A program made the position numbers and the translations under genes. This document shows, piece after piece, positions 58,872-64,000 of a DNA stretch of 64,000 nt. The stretch's first letter is position 1. Each line of letters opens with the position of its first letter. Source of the DNA: Atherinomorus stipes (Eukaryota > Chordata > Actinopteri > Atheriniformes > Atherinidae); NCBI GenBank assembly GCA_023101725.1, contig JALJCO010001126.1, forward strand, positions 62,001 to 126,000, in the 5' to 3' direction. Under the pieces are notes generated by a model. It ran no database searches, had not been told where the DNA came from, and saw only the letters and a program-made list of their open reading frames with translations.

Positions 58872-61800
58872 CGTTGGTGTAGGAGAGCCGCCTCGGCGAT
58901 GTGGGGGTTGGGTGCCGGCGAGTGCTTGATGGCTATGGATCCCTGGCGGTTGACTTGGGGGGGGTCTGGGCTGCCTCGCCGCTGGGGCGGGGCTGTATCC
59001 AGCCCGATGGGGGGCATGGGGGTCAGCGGTTGGGGCTGCTCTGCGGCGGTGGGCGGGTCGCTGGTGGGGCCCTGGCCGGTGGCTGTCGGCTGGCGCCGGG
59101 TGGCCGGGGTCGTCCCGGGGCGGGGGGGGCGGGGGGTCCTGGGCCCCGGTGCTCCGGGGTGGCCCCTGCCTCCGGGGCCGGGGGGACCCGGCTTGGCGCT
59201 GGGGGGGGGGCGGGCCGGCGGGACGTGCCTCCCTCTGGATTTGGCCGGTCCTCACGACCTGGTGACGTCTAGTCACTGCGCCGGGGGCCGGGGCGCCTCT
59301 GCTGTGTGCGTGCGGGTGTGTGTGCTGGTGGGGGTGTGTGTGTGGTGGGGCTGGGGGATGTATCGTTGTCGTGTCTGTGTCGGGATGTGGGCATCCGGGA
59401 TGTTGGTGTCGCGGGAGCGGCTATGTGGGGGGTGTGGATTTCCCCTGTGCTTGTCCTGCGTGTGGGGCTCTGGGGGTCGCGGACGGAGCTGCGCTTTCCG
59501 CCGGGGTGTTTGGTTTTCGGCGGACCCGCGGTCATGTCGTGTCGTATCGATGTTGGGGTGTCTGGCGTGGCTGTCGGGGTGTGGGGTTTTGTCCATATCG
59601 TTCAGCTCTAGTGTGTGGAGGTGGGGGTTGCGGGGTGGCCGGGTCTTTTCCACGCCGGGTGCCTGTCCCGCCCGGCCGCTGTGTCGGTTGGGGCTGGCCT
59701 GCGCTGGTGGTCTCTCCGGGGGCTGGGGGCTGGGGGCGGTGGACTTGTGGCGTGGGGGGCTGGTGGCCCCGTGGTCCCCGTCCTTGGTATGTGTGGGTGG
59801 GTGTGTGACTGGAGGGGGGCGTGAATGCGGTTGTGTGTGTGTGTGGCTGCCTGTGGGGGTGTGTGGAGATGGGTGGGTGGGTGGGTGGGGGGTGCATGGA
59901 TGATGGGTGTTTGGGTGCGGGGGTGGTGGTGCATTGGTGGGGTTTTATGTGTCGGGTTGGGAGGGGGAAAAAAAAAAAAAAAAAAAAAAATAGCAGCTCT
60001 GCGTGCCTCTTGGGGGGGTTTGCGAGGCCTGGGGATGTTGGGCCGGTGACTCTGGCCCCTCCGCCGACCCTTTCCGCTCCCGTCCCTTTTCCCCCCTCCC
60101 TGGCCTGGCGTGGTCGAGCGCCCCCAGGGGCCGAGGCTGGCCCCTCCGTGGTGAACGCCGGGCCGTGGGGGCGGCCATGCCTGCCCCTTCTGCCCCGGGG
60201 GGATCCCGGGAGGCAGGGGTACCTAATGCCGGTAACGGCTCTTCTTCCAGGGGGGAATTCATACCCCCCTGGTCTCCTTTCCCAAGACCCCCCCCCCCCC
60301 CCCCCCTGCTCTACCTCTCACACACACACACGTAGGGTTTTGGGGAGGGTGCGTGTCAAGCGGGCGTGGTGAGGGAGGGCACCAAAGTGCCTTTGCTTGC
60401 CACGTCTAGAGGCAGCCTGCTCCCCAGTTTTAACCACACTTAGACACCTAAACACATAAAATAACAACAGCTCACAACCACTTCTGAGGGGCGGGCCATA
60501 TAGTGTGTGGAAGGAGGGAGGGGCCGGTTGGGGGGTCATGCCCCTACGCGACCCCACTCCCGGCATGACTTGGCACTGCCCCTTAGTTTTAACTGCAAAC
60601 AACACACATCTTACACACACAGTCATGAGCGGGGGGTGGGGGGGGGGGACAGGGTCCTTTCATACCCCGGTCTCCCGGGCGCTGCTGGGGGGAGGGGGGG
60701 ACAGTGGCTACTTCACGCGCCAGTGGGTAAGGCTGGCTGCATTGCGGGGGATCTGCTGGCCTGGGGGATGCCTGGCCTGCTGCGTCCGGGGGTGGGGGGA
60801 TGGGGGATGGTGGTGGGGGGGGGAACGTGTTGGGGGCTTGGAGCTCGCGGCTCCTTCCCCCGGCCCGAGCTAACACTCAGGAGGCACGAGGGCATGGGCA
60901 AGAGAGAGGTGGGTATGTGAGAATAATGAATGAGAGTGTGAAAGAGGAAATGTGGGAGGGAGGAACTTGGGCTGGAAGAGGGAGGAGATGTGGGTAAGTG
61001 GTTGGAGGAAAGGGGGATGGAGGAAGGAGTGGCATGCTCGTGAGTGTCTAGTAGGGATGGTCATGAGGGGCTGAAGGAAGGAAGGGCGGGAGTGTGATAG
61101 GTCAGAGGGATGGGGGGGGCTGGACATGTAAGGGGGGACTGTATGGGGTATTGGGGGTATAGGGAGGTGGGGGCGTATGTGTGGGGGGTGGGGAGGGGTT
61201 GGTGCAGTTATGTGGGGGGAGTGCATGTGTGTGTTAGAGGGTATGAGGAGGTGGGGGTAGGTGTGGACGGTAGAGGGAGGAGAGTGTTGGGGGTGGAGAG
61301 AGGAGTGAGTGTGGGTATGTAAGGTCGGAGAGCGGAGTGGGTGGGTGTATGTGTGTGTGGGGGGGTACACGGAGGTGTTGGGTAGGGCTGGGCGGTGTGG
61401 GCGGAGGTTCGTATCTCGGTATTCGTGCCGGGCATCTTGGTGTCGGTGTGGTGCGGTGTGGCTGCGGGTTGGTTGGGGGCCGGGCGCTTTGGTGGGGGGT
61501 GCGGTTTTGTTTGTGGCTTCCGGGGCTTTTTGTGCGGGGCGGGCGCAGGGGGGATCTGTATCTTGTATGTGGTTGCTCTTGCGGTATTGATGTCTTGGGT
61601 GCCCATGTCTCGATGTGGGGGCGGTGACGGTATATCTTTCAGCCCTAGTGTTGGGGTAGGTGTGTGGGGAGTGTGTGTGTGAGCGTGGTGGCAGGGTAGG
61701 GGGTGGTAGAGGTGGTGGCGCCCTGGTGTCAGGTGTATGGGGCAGGGACGTTGGGGTGGGGGCTGGCCTGCCCTGGGGGGGCGTCGTCTGGGGGGTCCGG

Positions 61801-62110
61801 TCCTCCTGGGTTTCGGGTTGGGCCGCCCGGGTCCGGGGGGGGGTGGCTGCTCCTGGGCGCTTGGGCCCTGGGCCCGGCGCTGTCTCCGCTCCGGGGACGC
61901 CCGGCGCCCGGTGGGGTCGGCAGCTGCTGGTCTTGGTCCGCTGGGGCCTGGGCCTCCAGACTGCAGGGGGCCCGGCTGGGGCCGCCTTTGCCGCCCTTCG
62001 GGGGATGCATGTCCGCTCTTTGGGGGGGGGTAGCTGGGATCTGGGCCTCTGAGTGGCTGCTGGGGGCCTGGGTCGTGAGCCTTGCGGGCTTCCTCCTCCT
62101 TGCAGAGACG
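58872..62110 (+). repeat. G-rich 3' region of the L1/Tx1-type LINE with internal duplications
   Basis: The plus strand is overwhelmingly G and T, with many runs of 5-9 G. Related blocks occur twice: 59360-59620 against 61380-61660 (words like TCGGGATGTGGGCATC/GGGCATCTTGGTGTCGG and TATCGTTCAGCTCTAGTGTG/TATCTTTCAGCCCTAGTGTT), and 59690-59760 against 61755-61830 (GGGCTGGCCTGCGCTGG/GGGCTGGCCTGCCCTGG). It also includes an A run of about 22 at 59969-59990 and a C run of 17 at about 60289-60305. ORFs here on both strands are compositional artefacts. A truncated relative is at 10340-10860. Confidence 0.65.
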
Positions 62111-62178
62111 AGGCTGCATCTGCATGACTGTATCACCACGGAGCACCCTTTATTATGCATGTTGACACTGTGACACTG

Positions 62179-62252
62179 CTTCCCATTGCGATGACTAGGT
62201 TGTACCTCTTCTCTACTTCCCATTGCGCTGACTAGGTTGTACCTCTTCTCTG
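62179..62252 (+). repeat. 37-bp tandem duplication in the LINE 3' tail
   Basis: Two adjacent units starting CTTCCCATTGCG and ending CTTCTCT, at 62179-62215 and 62216-62252, differ at two positions. Confidence 0.85.
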
Positions 62253-62544
62253 CGTAGTTCTGCGTGTGTTTGTGTGTGTTTGTATGATCTGAGGATATTT
62301 AAGCCACCTGCAGGTCCTCCTGTAGGGGATTGCTTGTTTTGTTTTCCAACAGAGACCTTGGTTGTTTAGGGATCGCGGTACAGATGTACCAGTGAACTGT
62401 GTAAGTGGATTCATGTTTTCTCTCCTCTCTCTCTTCCTCTTCCTTACTCCTCTCTCTCTGTTTCACTTTCTATCATTACCTCTGTTAACTTTCATTTTTC
62501 CTTTGTCAGGCCCAGCAGTATGAAATGGAATGGTGTAATAGACA

Positions 62545-62687
62545 AATGTTTAAATAAAGAAATAAAATGAATAAACATGATATCAAGTGGAGCCTTATAT
62601 TCATAAAGCTCCGCTTGATAAAGCAAAACTGTTCAACAGAATAAAGCAATCAGATTTCCATTCTGCTTGCTTCGATGCTGACAGGAC

Positions 62688-62721
<34 letters not shown>
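62545..62721 (+). terminator. polyadenylation region and A tail of the L1/Tx1-type LINE
   Basis: Several AATAAA hexamers (about 62555, 62561 and 62640) precede the terminal A run (62692-62721), which is followed directly by the right target duplication (62722-62733). Confidence 0.75.
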
Positions 62722-62725
<4 letters not shown>

Positions 62726-64000
62726 TGAAGCCAGTGATTTTCTTCATTCCCGACCACACATCCCTCACGTTGTTCTGCTGGAGCTGGCTCTCCAACTTCT
62801 TCCTGTAGTCCTCCTTGCACTTCTTAGTCTGTGTTTTCAGTTGTTTTTGTGTGGTCTTCAGTAACTCCCTGTCTCCATCCCTGAAAGCTTTCTTTTTGAT
62901 GTTCAGCAGCTTTTTCAGGTCACCGGTGATCCAGGGTTTGTTATTGGGGAAGCACCTCACTGTTCTTGTTGGAACGATGTTGTCCACACAGAAGTTTATG
63001 TAATCTGTCACACACTCAGTCATGGTGTTGATGTCATCTCCATGAGGTTCACAGAGGACATTCCAGTCTGTGGCCTCAAAGCACCCTCTCAGAGCATCTT
63101 CAGCCTCAGTAGACCAGGTTTTAATCGTCCTCCTAATGACTGGTTGCTGCTGAACGATGGGCTTGTAGGTGGAGGTGAGAAGAACCAGATTATGATCTGA
63201 TCTTCCTAAAGGAGGCAGGGCAGAGGAGCTGTATGCATTCATAGTGTTTGCATAAAATAAGTCCAACATCTTATTTTCTCTGGTGGAGCAGCTGACAAAC
63301 TGCTGAAAAGTTGGCAACGTAGCAGAGAGGGAGACGTTGTTGAAGTCTCCAGAGATCGCCATGAATGAGTTTGGATGCTGTGTTTGTAGTTTAGCCACGA
63401 CGGAGCTGATGACATCACAGGCTGTCTCTGGTGCGGTACCTGGTATTATATAAACCGCTACCAGAATAACACAGGCAAACTCTCTGGGTAAATAATATGG
63501 ACGGAATCTCACAGCTAACAGTTCAATGTCTCTTGTGCAGATCTTCTCCTTGACAGTGACGTGTCCTGGATGGCACCAGCGCTGACTGACCAGCACTGCA
63601 ATTCCGCCTCCCTTCAGCTTCCCGCTGAGCTGTTTATTTCGGTCTGCACGGACCATCTTGAAGCCGTGTACAGACGCATTACAGTCCGGGATGTGTTCAT
63701 GCAGCCATGTCTCGGTGAAACACATGATACTGCATTCTCTGTACTCTTTCTGAGACCTTGTTAGCACTTCGAGCTCGTCCATCTTGTTAGCTAGCGATCT
63801 CACGTTACCCATCACAACAGTTGGAAGAAACGGTTTAAATCTCCACCGTTTTCTCTCTGCCTTACCCTTGCCCTGCATCCTCTTGTCTTTCTCCTTAACT
63901 CCACTGGGATTTGACGTGTTATTTCGCTGAAAATCTTGATTTGGGAGAGTTTTAACAGTTGATCACGGTGGTAAACAATTTTTCCGTTGCTATGGATACA
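62722..64000 (-). mobile_element. CR1/L2/Rex-group LINE, 5' half (continues past the window)
   Basis: Upstream half of the minus-strand LINE interrupted at 62722. It contains the apurinic endonuclease domain and extends beyond 64000. The 63879-64000 stretch is upstream sequence of the same frame or untranslated region. Confidence 0.8.
62734..63878 (-). pseudogene. endonuclease domain of the CR1/L2/Rex-group LINE
   Basis: The minus-strand frame starts MQGKGKAERKRWRFKPFLPT and then MGNVRSLANKMDEL (about residue 23), the usual opening of an AP-endonuclease domain. Next come MCFTETWLHEHIPD (catalytic Glu), GGGIAVLVSQRW, ISGDFNNVSLSATL, the C-terminal SDHNLVLLT (catalytic His), and a linker to KKITGFK, where the inserted LINE interrupts it. 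The linker to the reverse transcriptase includes CFPNNKPWITGDLKKLLN, a motif conserved in CR1/L2-group proteins. The frame is open throughout this half. The protein nicks genomic DNA to start target-primed reverse transcription. Confidence 0.85.

Larger units (their letters stand above)
55506..62721 (+). mobile_element. L1/Tx1-type LINE, 5'-truncated, inserted into the CR1-type LINE
   Basis: It is 7216 bp, bounded by the 12-bp duplication AACTTGAAGCCA and ending in a tail of 30 or more A (62692-62721). It starts inside the endonuclease domain, so the 5' end (ORF1 and most of the endonuclease) was lost, as is usual after incomplete reverse transcription. ORF2 occupies 55508-58871. From 58872 to about 62100 is a very G-rich 3' region, then a conventional AT-richer tail with AATAAA signals. 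A pure A tail, an unmutated duplication and only one frameshift indicate a recent insertion. Confidence 0.85.

Noticed and set aside
60505..61370. Possible CpG island or promoter because of high GC
   Set aside because: GC content comes from strand-biased G runs, not from CpG, and the region is internal to a LINE.
58821..62223. Many long ORFs on both strands (up to 334 residues) rich in Gly/Trp/Val or Pro/His/Arg
   Set aside because: The region lacks stops only because it is G/T-rich on one strand and C/A-rich on the other. The frames overlap in all six readings and show no domain. It is the 3' region of a LINE.

Overview
The window looks like a repeat-dense stretch of a teleost fish nuclear genome, probably a percomorph-type fish. 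The evidence is the mix of mobile DNA: Tc1-like transposons, hAT fragments with 8-bp target duplications, T2/Kolobok-type elements flanked by TTAA, an En/Spm (CACTA) transposon with CACTG ends, CR1/L2/Rex-group and L1/Tx1-type LINEs, a tRNA-like SINE, and long AT, CA and ATT microsatellites. I found no convincing host gene, rRNA or tRNA gene. Every coding region I can support belongs to a mobile element. Family names come from recognising motifs and ends by eye, not from a database search.

Layout. 0.4-1.9 kb: a 1.45-kb element with perfect 21-bp inverted ends. 2-7 kb: hAT fragments, two copies of a roughly 0.5-kb 'CAGTC..TCAAAATTATT' MITE (called family A here) and a 218-bp hairpin MITE. 8.7-10.05 kb: a decayed Tc1 copy split by another MITE. 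10.3-10.9 kb: a G-rich LINE 3' fragment. 10.9-12.8 kb: a large TTAA foldback element with a second TTAA element nested in one arm; the other arm preserves the empty site. 12.9-14.7 kb: two 5'-truncated LINE ends. 15.8-18.1 kb: two more foldback elements. 19.1-21.6 kb: a SINE, a hAT MITE and a TTAA element. 21.6-30 kb: mostly unrecognised non-coding DNA with scattered MITEs. 30.5-33.9 kb: a TTAA foldback, a Kolobok-like element carrying a broken THAP domain, a palindromic MITE and a small Myb/SANT-like ORF.

34.27-44.12 kb is the centrepiece: an apparently complete En/Spm (CACTA) transposon of about 9.8 kb. Its first gene is an uninterrupted 907-residue protein with four N-terminal C2H2 zinc fingers followed by a Transposase_21/DUF4218-like transposase. 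Its second gene is a seven-coding-exon, 517-residue SAM-domain (SAMD3-like) protein whose splice sites and phases all agree. The two genes overlap, and both may be fed by the same upstream non-coding exons.

45-53.7 kb: a Tc1 copy split by a Kolobok-like element that carries a first exon of a P2X7-C-terminal-like protein, a second copy of the 30.5-kb TTAA foldback family, and a decayed Tc1. 53.76-64.0 kb: a minus-strand CR1/L2/Rex-group LINE split by a 7.2-kb plus-strand L1/Tx1-type LINE. The insertion has a perfect 12-bp target duplication, a pure A tail and a 3.7-kb extremely G-rich 3' region. The outer LINE runs off the right edge of the window.
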